Made by a program: the position numbers and the translations under genes. A stretch of 29,952 bases of DNA, taken from assembly GCA_905372445.1 (NCBI GenBank), contig CAJPPF010000010.1:1-29952 (forward strand). Reading direction: 5' to 3'. Source of the stretch: an uncultured Prevotella sp. Its GTDB lineage: Bacteria > Bacteroidota > Bacteroidia > Bacteroidales > Bacteroidaceae. A model generated the notes under the pieces. That model did not search any database. It had not been told where the DNA came from and saw only the letters and a program-made list of their open reading frames with translations. Shown one piece after another: positions 7,711 to 16,046 of this stretch (position 1 is the stretch's first letter; the number at the start of each line of letters is the position of its first letter).

Positions 7711-9390
7711 ATGCGCAAAAATCTGATTTTTATTTTTTCTGCCCTCGCAACCGTTGCTTTCACATCATGTTCCGGTAAGCTCGGGGCTCTATCTGCTGAC
7801 TATTTCACAGTAACACCTAACCCTCTTGAATCTCAGGCAGGTCAGGTTCCTGCATCAATAGCCGGTGTATTTCCTGAAAAGTATATGAAGAAGAATGCTG
7901 TCGTGACAGTAATTCCTGAACTTCGCTACGGCAATGGCGAGGTGGCACAAGGCACACCGGCTACATTCCAAGGTGAGAAAGTGCTTGGCAACGACCAAGC
8001 TATCTCCTACCGTCTCGGCGGGCGATATACAATGAAGACAGCCTTCGACTTTGTCCCTGACATGCAGAAGAGCGATATGTACATGACGTTCCAGGCAAAA
8101 GTAGGCAAGAAAATGGTTAACATACCGGAAGTAAAGGTTGCTACAGGAGTAATCTCTACATCAGAACTCTATAAGCACACCGTTCTCAGCGACGGCGGTT
8201 GCTTCGCTCCGGACGCTTTCCAGCGTGTCACACAACAGAAGCATGAGGCAAACATCAAGTTCCTCGTGAATCAGGCAAACATCCGCAAGAGCGAGCTGCA
8301 GAGCAACTCTGTAAAGGATTTCGTCGATATGCTCAAGCAGATAAACGCTGACCGGGAGCGGCTGAACATTCAGAATGTGGAGATTCAGGCTTACGCTTCG
8401 CCAGAGGGAGGATATGACTTCAATAACAGACTCTCTGAGAAACGTCAGAACGTAACAGAAGATTATGTAAGTTCTCAGCTTAAGGCTACAAAGATAAACA
8501 CAGGCATTGACGCCCATTATACCGCTCAGGACTGGGAGGGATTCAAGCAGCTTGTGGCTGTAAGCAACATTCAGGACAAGGACGTAATCATCCGTGTGCT
8601 TGACATGTATAAGGACCCGGAAGAGCGCGAGCAGCAGATTCGTAACATGAGTGCAGGCTTCCAGGAACTGGCAACAGGTATTCTTCCGGAGCTTCGTCGC
8701 GCAAGAATGATAATCAACTACGAGACAATAGGGCGCTCGGACGAGGAGATACTCAACCAGTATAACAGCGATGCTGCGAAGCTGAACGTAGAGGAGTTGC
8801 TGTACGCCGCTACACTCGTTGAGGACAACGACGACAAAGTAGGCATCTACAAGAAGACGACAGAGATATATCCTTCTGACGCTCGCGCATTCAACAACCT
8901 CGCATCGATGGCGATGATAAATGGCAATGTTGATCAGGCAAGGCAATATCTGACACAGTCGCTCCGTGTCAACTCTAATCAGGCAGAGGCACTCGCTAAC
9001 CGCGGTTTGCTCAGTCTTATCAACGGCGACCTTAGCGCAGCAGAGGCAGACATTGCAAAGGCAACAACATTCGGCGACGTTAAGTATGCTCAGGGTGTGC
9101 TCAACATAGCAAAAGGTAACTATGCCGCTGCCGAGTCTGACTTCAAGGGTATGAACACAAACAGCACCGCACTGGCACAGATTCTCAACAAGAACTATGC
9201 AACTGCAGTAGGTACTCTTGACGATGCAACATTCAAGGGCGCAATGAACACCTACCTTCACGCAATAGCTGCAGCACGCCGTGACAATAAGTATGCTGCC
9301 AACTCTTACCTGAAGGAGGCTCTCGAGCAGGATCCTTCTCTCGCACCTTATGCAGAGAAAGACCTTGAGCTGGCTATCACTCGTAAATAA
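7711..9390 (+). CDS. OmpA-like / TPR lipoprotein
   Basis: Start chosen at ATG 7711, just past the tRNA, because it gives a lipoprotein signal (MRKNLIFIFSALATVAFTSC) with Cys20 as the lipidated residue; the longer frame would read through the tRNA. The 559-residue product has a beta-rich N-terminal region, a central OmpA/MotB-like domain (NVEIQAYASPEGGYDFNNRLSEKR, about residues 220-250, matching the peptidoglycan-binding pattern with LSxxRA) and at least three tetratricopeptide-like repeats in the last 170 residues (YPSDARAFNNLA, NSNQAEALANRG). Probably an envelope protein anchored in a membrane and contacting peptidoglycan. It is followed after 2 nt by the thioredoxin-fold lipoprotein, so the two are likely co-transcribed. 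Confidence 0.82.
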   Translation: MRKNLIFIFSALATVAFTSCSGKLGALSADYFTVTPNPLESQAGQVPASIAGVFPEKYMKKNAVVTVIPELRYGNGEVAQGTPATFQGEKVLGNDQAISYRLGGRYTMKTAFDFVPDMQKSDMYMTFQAKVGKKMVNIPEVKVATGVISTSELYKHTVLSDGGCFAPDAFQRVTQQKHEANIKFLVNQANIRKSELQSNSVKDFVDMLKQINADRERLNIQNVEIQAYASPEGGYDFNNRLSEKRQNVTEDYVSSQLKATKINTGIDAHYTAQDWEGFKQLVAVSNIQDKDVIIRVLDMYKDPEEREQQIRNMSAGFQELATGILPELRRARMIINYETIGRSDEEILNQYNSDAAKLNVEELLYAATLVEDNDDKVGIYKKTTEIYPSDARAFNNLASMAMINGNVDQARQYLTQSLRVNSNQAEALANRGLLSLINGDLSAAEADIAKATTFGDVKYAQGVLNIAKGNYAAAESDFKGMNTNSTALAQILNKNYATAVGTLDDATFKGAMNTYLHAIAAARRDNKYAANSYLKEALEQDPSLAPYAEKDLELAITRK

Positions 9391-9392
9391 TA

Positions 9393-10379
9393 ATGAAATA
9401 CGTATATTCTCTCATACTCACCCTGGTTTTGGTTTCATGCGGCACTAAAGGCGATTATTTCACGCTCGAGGGTCGGCTGCTCAACCTAAACCAGGGTGAG
9501 TTCTATGTTTACAGCACCGATGGTGTCATTGACGCCATTGACACCATTCACGTCGCAGCGGGCAGATTCTCATACAAGACAAAATGTACACAGCCCGGAA
9601 CGCTCGTTATCGTCTTCCCGAATTTTTCAGAACAACCGGTGTTCGCCATGCCGGGCAAGTCGGTAAACCTCGAAGGCGACGCTTATAAACTGAAAGGGAT
9701 AAAGGTAAAAGGCACCGACGACAACAAACTGATGAACCGTTTCCGCGAGCAGATAGAAAGCGCATCACCGCAAGAAATAAAGCACGCCGTGCAACTGTTC
9801 GTCAGCAATCACCCACAGTCGATAGTGTCGATATACCTTGTGCGCAGATATTTCATCGTCTGCCAAACACCCGACTACAACGGCGCTGCAACGCTACTTG
9901 CCAAGATTATGGAAGCACAGCCCGAAAACGGACGGCTGAAAGTCCTTTTCAATCAAGTAAACGGAATCGCAAAAGTGACCGTCGGAAAGCGTCTGCCGGC
10001 ATTCTCTGTAAAGACCATCAAAGGCGACGTAATGACACAAAAGAACTTCAGCAAGGGTGACGCAATCATCTATACGTGGTCGACATGGGAGTTTGAAAGC
10101 TATACGACGCTACAATATATAGACAGATTAAGCGACGGAAAGGTGAAGAGCCTTGGCATCTGCCTTGATGCTTCGGCAAAAGCCTGTCGTAAATGGATTG
10201 ACAGAGAGAATATAAAAATACCCGTAAGCTGCGACGAAAAGATGTTTGAAGGCAAAGCCATACAACAACTCGGGCTCTACAGCATACCGACGAACATCAT
10301 TATTCGCAACGGCAAGATTGTTGCCCGCGACCTCACCAGCAGCGAGATACGCGAGCGCTTCAAACAAGACACACCGTAA
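9393..10379 (+). CDS. DUF4369 plus thioredoxin-like lipoprotein lacking the CxxC
   Basis: A 328-residue lipoprotein (signal peptide to LVSC, Cys16). The N-terminal ~110 residues resemble DUF4369 (GDYFTLEGRLLNLNQGEFYVYSTDG). The C-terminal ~140 residues resemble the TlpA/AhpC thioredoxin fold (VGKRLPAFSVKTIKGDVM, then IYTWSTWEFESY, then LGLYSIPTNIIIRNGKIVARDL with the cis-Pro loop SIPT). Where active relatives have WCxxC this protein has WSTWEF, so both redox cysteines are missing and classical disulfide reductase activity is unlikely. It starts 2 nt after the OmpA/TPR gene, suggesting a shared envelope role. Confidence 0.78.
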   Translation: MKYVYSLILTLVLVSCGTKGDYFTLEGRLLNLNQGEFYVYSTDGVIDAIDTIHVAAGRFSYKTKCTQPGTLVIVFPNFSEQPVFAMPGKSVNLEGDAYKLKGIKVKGTDDNKLMNRFREQIESASPQEIKHAVQLFVSNHPQSIVSIYLVRRYFIVCQTPDYNGAATLLAKIMEAQPENGRLKVLFNQVNGIAKVTVGKRLPAFSVKTIKGDVMTQKNFSKGDAIIYTWSTWEFESYTTLQYIDRLSDGKVKSLGICLDASAKACRKWIDRENIKIPVSCDEKMFEGKAIQQLGLYSIPTNIIIRNGKIVARDLTSSEIRERFKQDTP

Positions 10380-10457
10380 CCTGCCACACGTCTGCGCACA
10401 ACGACATCGGCTGACGACCGCCGGAGGGTGTATCTTGAACTAAGAACTGATAATCAT

Positions 10458-12092
10458 ATGCTAATAAAAACCTACTCAGCAGCCGTCAATGGACTGGAGG
10501 TAACGACCGTCACCATTGAAGTAAGCATTACAAACGGAATCATGTACCACTTCACAGGTCTTGGCGATACCGCCGTTCGTGAAGGTCGAGACCGCATAGC
10601 AGCCGCCATGCGCTTCAACGGATTCCGCTTCCCACACGCCGACATAACGGTGAATATGGCACCGGCTGATCTAAGAAAAGAAGGTAGCGGATTCGACCTG
10701 CCGTTGGCAATAGCCATACTCGCCGCCAACGGGACAATACAAAGCGACCTGTTAGACAAATACATGATTGTAGGCGAACTCGGACTTGACGGTCGTCTGC
10801 AGCCGATAAAGGGCGCACTGCCCATTGCCATAAAGGCGCATAAAGACAATTTCAGCGGTGTTATCGTACCGAAGGAGAATGTCATGGAGGCAGCTGTAGT
10901 GAGCGGACTCGAGGTCTACGGCATGGAGACAATGTCGGAGGTGATTGGATTTCTTGTCGGAGCAAACAAGCCTTTCTACGGCAGGGACTTCGAGAAAAGC
11001 AAGAACGACGCAGCAAACAATCCGGGCTCACAGCCGAAAGCCGACCACAGCAGCGACATCGCGTTCACACCAACGGTGGTCGACACGCATAAACTCTTTT
11101 ATGAAGGACAATATCATTTCGACCTCGACTTCGCCGACGTAAGAGGGCAAGAGAGTGTGCGCAGGGCGCTGGAGGTAGCGGCGGCGGGTGGACACAACCT
11201 GATAATGGTCGGTCCTCCGGGCAGTGGAAAGTCAATGATGGCGAAACGCCTGCCGTCGATACTCCCTCCATTGTCAATGGCAGAGAGTCTCGAGACTACA
11301 CAGATACACAGTGTGGCAGGCAAGATGAAGAAAAACGCCACCCTTATCACACAGCGTCCGTTTCGCGCTCCTCACCACACAATATCGGAAGTAGCATTAG
11401 TAGGAGGAGGCAGCAATCCCACACCGGGCGAGATTTCATTAGCCCACAACGGCGTACTCTTTCTTGACGAATTACCGGAGTTCAACAAGTCGACCCTCGA
11501 ACTACTGCGCCAACCGCTTGAGGACAGGCATATAACAATCTCCCGTTCCAAATACACAACAGACTATCCCACCTCATTCATGTTTGTCGCATCGATGAAT
11601 CCATGCCCTTGCGGCTACCACGGCGACAAGACACATCAATGCGTATGCACCCCGGGACAGAGACATCACTACATGTCGAAAATCAGCGGACCGCTGATGG
11701 ACCGCATCGATATCCAGTGTGAAATCTCCGCGCTACCGTTCAAGGACATTTCGAAGGTTCAGCCAGGTGAGCCGTCGGCTGCAATACGTGAGCGTGTGAT
11801 TGCCGCGCGCCGGATACAGACGGAGCGCTACAAGGACTCCAAGCTGATACACTGCAATGCCCAGATGACCGACCGCATGATTCACCAGTACTGCGTGCTC
11901 GATCAACAAGCATTGAACATCCTGCAGGCGGCCATGGAGCGTTTGAGCCTGTCAGCCCGTGCCTACAGCCGCATCCTGAAGGTTGCCCGCACCATAGCCG
12001 ACCTTGAAGGTAAAGAGAATATCAAGATGCACCACGTAGCCGAAGCCGTGGGATATCGAAGCCTTGATAGAGGTGATTGGGCAGAAAGATAA
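10458..12092 (+). CDS. comM: ComM / YifB Mg-chelatase-like AAA+ ATPase
   Basis: A 544-residue hexameric-type helicase known in other bacteria to promote branch migration during natural transformation. Start chosen at ATG 10458 (MLIKTYSAAVNGLEV matches the family start); a GTG at 10428 would add ten residues. Domains: Lon-like N-terminal domain (1-~180), AAA+ core with Walker A GPPGSGKS (residue 252) and Walker B VLFLDELPEF, a four-cysteine cluster (MNPCPCGYHGDKTHQCVC), and a C-terminal Mg_chelatase_C lid domain (SARAYSRILKVARTIADLEG). It is intact. Its last ~435 bp recur three times downstream as fragments, each separated by toxin-like cassettes, so this gene is the anchor of the array. Confidence 0.93.
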   Translation: MLIKTYSAAVNGLEVTTVTIEVSITNGIMYHFTGLGDTAVREGRDRIAAAMRFNGFRFPHADITVNMAPADLRKEGSGFDLPLAIAILAANGTIQSDLLDKYMIVGELGLDGRLQPIKGALPIAIKAHKDNFSGVIVPKENVMEAAVVSGLEVYGMETMSEVIGFLVGANKPFYGRDFEKSKNDAANNPGSQPKADHSSDIAFTPTVVDTHKLFYEGQYHFDLDFADVRGQESVRRALEVAAAGGHNLIMVGPPGSGKSMMAKRLPSILPPLSMAESLETTQIHSVAGKMKKNATLITQRPFRAPHHTISEVALVGGGSNPTPGEISLAHNGVLFLDELPEFNKSTLELLRQPLEDRHITISRSKYTTDYPTSFMFVASMNPCPCGYHGDKTHQCVCTPGQRHHYMSKISGPLMDRIDIQCEISALPFKDISKVQPGEPSAAIRERVIAARRIQTERYKDSKLIHCNAQMTDRMIHQYCVLDQQALNILQAAMERLSLSARAYSRILKVARTIADLEGKENIKMHHVAEAVGYRSLDRGDWAER

Positions 12093-12405
12093 CAATATAA
12101 TAGTAATTATATATGCAAAAGATTATAAGTCTAATAATACTCTTGCTGTTAGTTACAAGTAAGATAACTGCAATGAGCAACGACACCATATATTATGATT
12201 GTCGGGAGAAACTATCGTTTGACACGATTCCATATATGATGAAAGATCAGGCGTTTCTCGATGGACTTAATGAACTCCAGATGATGCTCAATGATGAGAA
12301 ACATTATTCTCTTAAGCGAGCTGAGTATATCGTTGAGAGTGCATATTCTGGTGGCAAGATGGATTACGAGAAGTTCTGCCATGACATTGACAGCATAGCG
12401 TATAT
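12025..12405 (+). repeat. 381-bp perfect direct repeat, copy A (comM 3' end plus start of transglutaminase-like gene)
   Basis: By eye identical base for base to 14613-14993 at an offset of 2588 bp. It spans the last 68 bp of comM, the 20-nt spacer and the first ~293 bp of the transglutaminase-like gene. Identity breaks at 12406. Upstream of 12025 the copies are homologous but diverged, as expected of a recent recombination junction. Confidence 0.9.
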
Positions 12406-12741
12406 CTTGAAACGGTTTATAGAGGTGAATAATATCCGCCAATACAAAACTGCTCCGAACTTTGCTTTATTTGAGTATTTCACTAAGCCGAGTCCAATGA
12501 ATGGCAACAAAGCCTTTAGCTACGACTTTGAAGATTTTACAGGAAAAAATGATTTCAGAAAATTGTTCATCACCAAGGTTATGACTATCTAAACAAAGAG
12601 GGACAAGTACGAACACATCATTCTGATTACAACTGCGCCGAGTTTCAGCGTATGATGAACACTCTTGATAGACTTGGCTATTCACAGAAAACTGATGAGG
12701 AATACAAGCAGAGTGTAGAGAAAGCACTAAAGGATATTTGA
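12113..12741 (+). pseudogene. Secreted transglutaminase-like protein, internal deletion with frameshift (cassette 1)
   Basis: Starts 20 nt after the comM stop. The 5' part encodes a signal peptide (MQKIISLIILLLLVTSKITA) and a domain clearly related to the intact protein at 16047. It then stops at 12590-12592, just before the expected catalytic-cysteine motif. In the next frame, from about 12582 to TGA at 12739-12741, the sequence continues as DYLNKEGQVRTHHSDYNC... ending EKALKDI, which resembles the C-terminal helix region of the same family. So a deletion of roughly 130 codons has removed the Cys-His-Asn core and shifted the frame. Not expected to be enzymatically active. Confidence 0.75.
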
Positions 12742-12771
12742 AAACGAAACTTAAACGAAATAATAATAATT

Positions 12772-13769
12772 ATGAGAAAAGTAATTTCAATAGGAAAACT
12801 AAAAGTTATCATTACGATAATCCTTCTCATTAGCACATGCACAACAGCATCTGCCCAAAGCCCATACGCTATGTCGGGGATAACTCGAAGATGCTTGAAG
12901 CAAAAAACGAACCTATACCAAGCATATACCGTGTAGGAATTCTGGATTCTGACGGAGCCTCCTTATATGCAGACTTCAACCTTAGCAATGGCTTTGCAAC
13001 ATTGTATGACTCTAAAGGTAACGTACTCCGTCAGGACAGTATTAGTGAGAACGCAAAAGCGATGTTCACTACTATAGACCCACTGTGTGAGAAATATTAC
13101 CATCTTAGCCCATATTCATATTGTGGGGGAAATCCTGTTAATAGGATTGATTTGCATGGTGATAGTATTACGATTCTTGATATGGCTTCAATTGATGCAA
13201 TATATAACGCCCTACAACCAGGAACAAACTTGTCAATGAAATTCAATAATGGAGTTTTGATCCCAGAGTCCATAAGACAAGTCGCTTCAAATTCTCCAGA
13301 TGCTTTTCTCCAAGATCTTTATACTATTGCAACAAATCCTCAAATGGTTGAACTTGCAACAACGAGTACCAATGATTATTATATTGGAAACCAATTTTAT
13401 AGTGATCCTTGGTCCTCTCCCTCTGATATAGATTATGCTAAAGAATTTAATAACGGACAAGAATCCTTGTTCTACCCATTAGGAAAAACAATTAGTGGAA
13501 ATATAGGTCAAACACTATATCCAATGTCATCAGGCGAGTATAAAAGATCTACCAATAATAATATTAGGATTAACATAAATGCTCTGGGGAATATAAATCA
13601 ACGTTCCTGTAGTATTGCCCATGAATTCGGACATGTTATTCCGTATTTAAACGGGCTACCACATAGTCACTCCAATAATGCTGATTATATATTTGGAAGA
13701 CAGTGGAACGTAATGAAACGATTCGGATACGATTATTTGGAATCACCAACAGGCACCGTCTTTAGATAA
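12772..13769 (+). pseudogene. Rhs-tip protein with HExxH metallopeptidase toxin domain, frameshifted near the signal peptide
   Basis: ATG 12772 gives a signal peptide ending TTASAQ, but the downstream body (from about 12850) is in another frame; a single-base loss near 12850 explains this, and without it the protein would be about 330 residues. The body has the Rhs core end signature (TTIDPLCEKYYHLSPYSYC then GGNPVNRIDLHGD), the point at which Rhs toxins switch to a variable effector. The ~215-residue tip contains SIAHEFGHVI (HExxH, zinc metallopeptidase; first His codon at 13620-13622). By family logic this is a peptidase-type toxin delivered to competitors. No long YD-repeat cocoon is present. 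The next gene is its likely immunity protein. The reading-frame break could be a recent mutation; an internal ATG at 12837 keeps the body open but without the signal peptide. Confidence 0.68.
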
Positions 13770-13776
13770 TTACGAT

Positions 13777-14244
13777 ATGAAAAAAGTTTTAATTTTCCTT
13801 GCATTTACGATACTCTGGCCGATAGAAATATATTGCCAGAATATCAATAATATATCAGATGAATACGGAAGTATTTATATTCCGATAAACGACTCAACCA
13901 TAATATATAATACGAAAAAGGGGGAAAAATATGAAGTGAAATTAGACCAGGTATCATTCCTATATGGAAAAAATGCATTGGTGGATTACTTAAAAAAGGG
14001 GTATTATAAGCCTGACCCTGGTGATGATGATTACACTTACAGAGCGTTTTTCTTCATACTTTTTGACTCTAAGTTAAAAATAAAAGAAGTTAGAGGCTGT
14101 GTATTACCATTGAATCAATATACAGAGTCCAAAAAGAAGCGTGTTAAACAATATATTACGGGACTACAAAGAACAAAGAACAGATGGAAGAAGAAATCAA
14201 AACAAAAGTGGTATGTATATTTTTTTAGTTTTGCTACTGATTGA
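13777..14244 (+). CDS. Putative exported immunity protein for the HExxH Rhs tip
   Basis: A 155-residue product with signal peptide (MKKVLIFLAFTILWPIEIYC; cleavage probably after a residue near YCQ), 7 nt after the toxin-like gene. The C-terminal ~60 residues (AFFFILFDSKLKIKEVRG then RTKNRWKKKSKQKWYVYFFSF) are arranged somewhat like the TonB-C-like beta-alpha-alpha-beta modules of Bacteroidota, but this is weak. Position directly behind a toxin tip, small size and export signal suggest immunity in the periplasm. The last two bases of its stop codon are the start of the first comM fragment. AT-rich compared with comM. Confidence 0.55.
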   Translation: MKKVLIFLAFTILWPIEIYCQNINNISDEYGSIYIPINDSTIIYNTKKGEKYEVKLDQVSFLYGKNALVDYLKKGYYKPDPGDDDYTYRAFFFILFDSKLKIKEVRGCVLPLNQYTESKKKRVKQYITGLQRTKNRWKKKSKQKWYVYFFSFATD

Positions 14245-14680
14245 AGCAATGCAAAAGTGAACAGAATCAGCGGTCCATCTTTCCTTGGATTGAATAGACA
14301 TCCATTGCGAGATAAGTACGGTTCCATTCAAAGATCTCTCCAATATGCAACCTGGCGAGCCATCATCTGCTATACAAGATCGTGTCATTGCAGCCCGCAA
14401 AATTCAGACCGAGCGATTCAACGACTCAAAGCTTGTACACTGCAACGCCCAGATGACCGACCGCATGATTCATCAGTATTGCGCACTTGACAAGGCAGCA
14501 ATGAACCTCTTGCATACGGCTATGGGGCGGTTGAATCTCTCCGCCCGTGCCTACAGCCGAATCCTCAAGGTGGTCCGCACCATCACTGACCTCGAAGGTA
14601 AAGAGAATATCGAGATGCACCACGTAGCCGAAGCCGTGGGATATCGAAGCCTTGATAGAGGTGATTGGGCAGAAAGATAA
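14243..14680 (+). pseudogene. comM 3' fragment 1
   Basis: 438 bp homologous to the last part of comM (ISGP.DRIDI to the stop). Starts GAAGCAATGCAAAAG, then AATCAGCGG. Translation needs a frame change and crosses a TGA near 14291, after which DIHCEISTVPFKDL... reads correctly to a perfect GDWAER end. The open part from 14345 encodes 111 residues of the lid domain. The first ~100 bp are closest to fragment 3 and the last 68 bp are identical to intact comM, so the piece is a mosaic. No start signal or AAA+ core, so it is not a functional gene. Confidence 0.88.
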
Positions 14681-14993
14681 CAATATAATAGTAATTATAT
14701 ATGCAAAAGATTATAAGTCTAATAATACTCTTGCTGTTAGTTACAAGTAAGATAACTGCAATGAGCAACGACACCATATATTATGATTGTCGGGAGAAAC
14801 TATCGTTTGACACGATTCCATATATGATGAAAGATCAGGCGTTTCTCGATGGACTTAATGAACTCCAGATGATGCTCAATGATGAGAAACATTATTCTCT
14901 TAAGCGAGCTGAGTATATCGTTGAGAGTGCATATTCTGGTGGCAAGATGGATTACGAGAAGTTCTGCCATGACATTGACAGCATAGCGTATAT
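14613..14993 (+). repeat. 381-bp perfect direct repeat, copy B
   Basis: Partner of 12025-12405. Recombination between the two copies would remove 2588 bp containing the metallopeptidase Rhs tip and its putative immunity gene and leave comM intact. Confidence 0.9.
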
Positions 14994-15000
14994 AAAATGA
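14701..15000 (+). pseudogene. Secreted transglutaminase-like protein, 5' stump (cassette 2)
   Basis: Again exactly 20 nt after a comM-type stop codon. The first 97 residues are identical to the cassette 1 copy, with signal peptide, but the frame ends after DSIAYIK at the point where the 381-bp repeat ends. The entire Cys-His-Asn core is absent. The sequence switches directly to the upstream region of the next small gene, 10 nt later, so this is a recombination or deletion junction. Confidence 0.8.
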
Positions 15001-15010
15001 TATCATAAGA

Positions 15011-15463
15011 ATGAAACAAATTAAGAAACTATTTAAATGGTTATTTATATCAACAATAACTGTTTGTGTTTTCTATTATGCATTTATATTTGTGTTTTTC
15101 TATGACAACATCCAATATAAGCAAATCGGAAATACCAATTTTTATTTAATGCCTAATGCTCAGGGAGAAGAATCGTTTCTTTATCATGACGGAGGAGAAG
15201 AAGGCATATTTTATCCCGTCAATCATAACGGATCAGTTCATGATGTCTATTGGAATCAACAATACATTATTATCAAATCTAGCGAACAGAAAAAAGAAAA
15301 CTGGTACATAATAAGGAATCTAAAAGACTATAATTATCCTAAATTTGATATAAAACATTATTTGAACGAAAACGATTATAAAAGATCTTTAGATTCGTTG
15401 GGGATATCTGAAAAAAATATGGAGCATACAGATGGAACTATTCCGTGGAGTTTGCATCTATAA
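15011..15463 (+). CDS. Putative membrane-anchored immunity protein, DUF3997-like, without a toxin
   Basis: A 150-residue protein with an N-terminal transmembrane segment (about residues 11-32) and a soluble periplasmic-facing domain (IGNTNFYLMPNAQG, then VYWNQQYIIIKSSEQ, then NWYIIRNLKDYNYP). The pattern of a stable strand, 'yIi' strands and a closing helix resembles DUF3997 proteins as I remember them; this was not tested. No toxin-like gene lies upstream; the transglutaminase-like stump is cut off 10 nt before. It therefore looks like an orphan immunity gene kept after loss of its partner. Confidence 0.55.
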   Translation: MKQIKKLFKWLFISTITVCVFYYAFIFVFFYDNIQYKQIGNTNFYLMPNAQGEESFLYHDGGEEGIFYPVNHNGSVHDVYWNQQYIIIKSSEQKKENWYIIRNLKDYNYPKFDIKHYLNENDYKRSLDSLGISEKNMEHTDGTIPWSLHL

Positions 15464-15473
15464 AAGAGTATAA

Positions 15474-15578
15474 AAATATGGAGTTCACCAAGATGAAGTT
15501 ATTATACAAATGTCTTATATTGATATTTATATGAATCAAACAGACAATCATATTGCATGGTGGGAAACGTTATTCTGA
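15474..15578 (+). pseudogene. 34-codon remnant of an unidentified gene
   Basis: Between stops, this stretch reads KYGVHQDEVIIQMSYIDIYM then NQTDNHIAWWETLF-stop. It has protein-like composition and no start codon of its own at the left edge, and it ends 11 bp before comM fragment 2. It looks like the C-terminus of a lost cassette gene, perhaps another immunity protein. Weak, and no family recognised. Confidence 0.3.
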
Positions 15579-15588
15579 AAATAACAAT

Positions 15589-16026
15589 GAAGCAGTGCAA
15601 AAAGTATGTAAAATCAGCGGACCACATTTTCCTAGACCGAATAGATATACAGGTAGAGATACAAGCCGTCCCCTTCAAGGAATCAGCCGGCAACAGCCCG
15701 GCGAACCTTCCGCAAACGTGCGTCAGCGCGTGATGGCTGCACGTAAGGTGCAGACAGCGCGTTACAAGGAATCGAAACTGATCTATTGCAACGCCCAAAT
15801 GACAGACCGCATGATCCAGCAATATTGCAGACTGGACGAAAAAACGATGACCCTCCTTCAGGCAGCCATGGAGCGGCTGAACCTTTCCGCCCGTGCATAC
15901 AGCCGCATCCTCAAGGTCGCCCGCACCATTGCCGACCTCGAAGACAAGGAAAACATAGAGATGCAACATGTGGTGGAGGCTGTAAGCTATCGCAGCCTGA
16001 ATCGTGGAGATTGGGCGGAGAGATAA
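15589..16026 (+). pseudogene. comM 3' fragment 2
   Basis: 438 bp beginning GAAGCAGTGCAAAAAG and ending at a comM-type stop (NRGDWAER). The same extra 4 bp as in the other fragments, in CCACATTTTCCTAGACCG, breaks the frame near 15635; after correction it reads LDRIDIQVEIQAVPFKE. The lid domain (SARAYSRILKVARTIADLED) is intact. A frame that stays open from here into the next gene (from 15786) crosses into the lid in the wrong frame and is not a real start. Confidence 0.88.
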
Positions 16027-16046
16027 ATATTGATATAATAAGTCAA

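Noticed and set aside
8161..9261. 366-residue minus-strand ORF
   Set aside because: It is the shadow of the OmpA/TPR gene, Cys- and Val-rich, with no domain.
12837..12900. Programmed frameshift in the metallopeptidase Rhs tip
   Set aside because: No slippery heptamer or downstream structure is evident at the frame change; a simple indel is more likely.
15786..16046. Longer start for the cassette 3 transglutaminase-like protein
   Set aside because: That part is the comM lid read in the wrong frame; the signal peptide begins at 16047.
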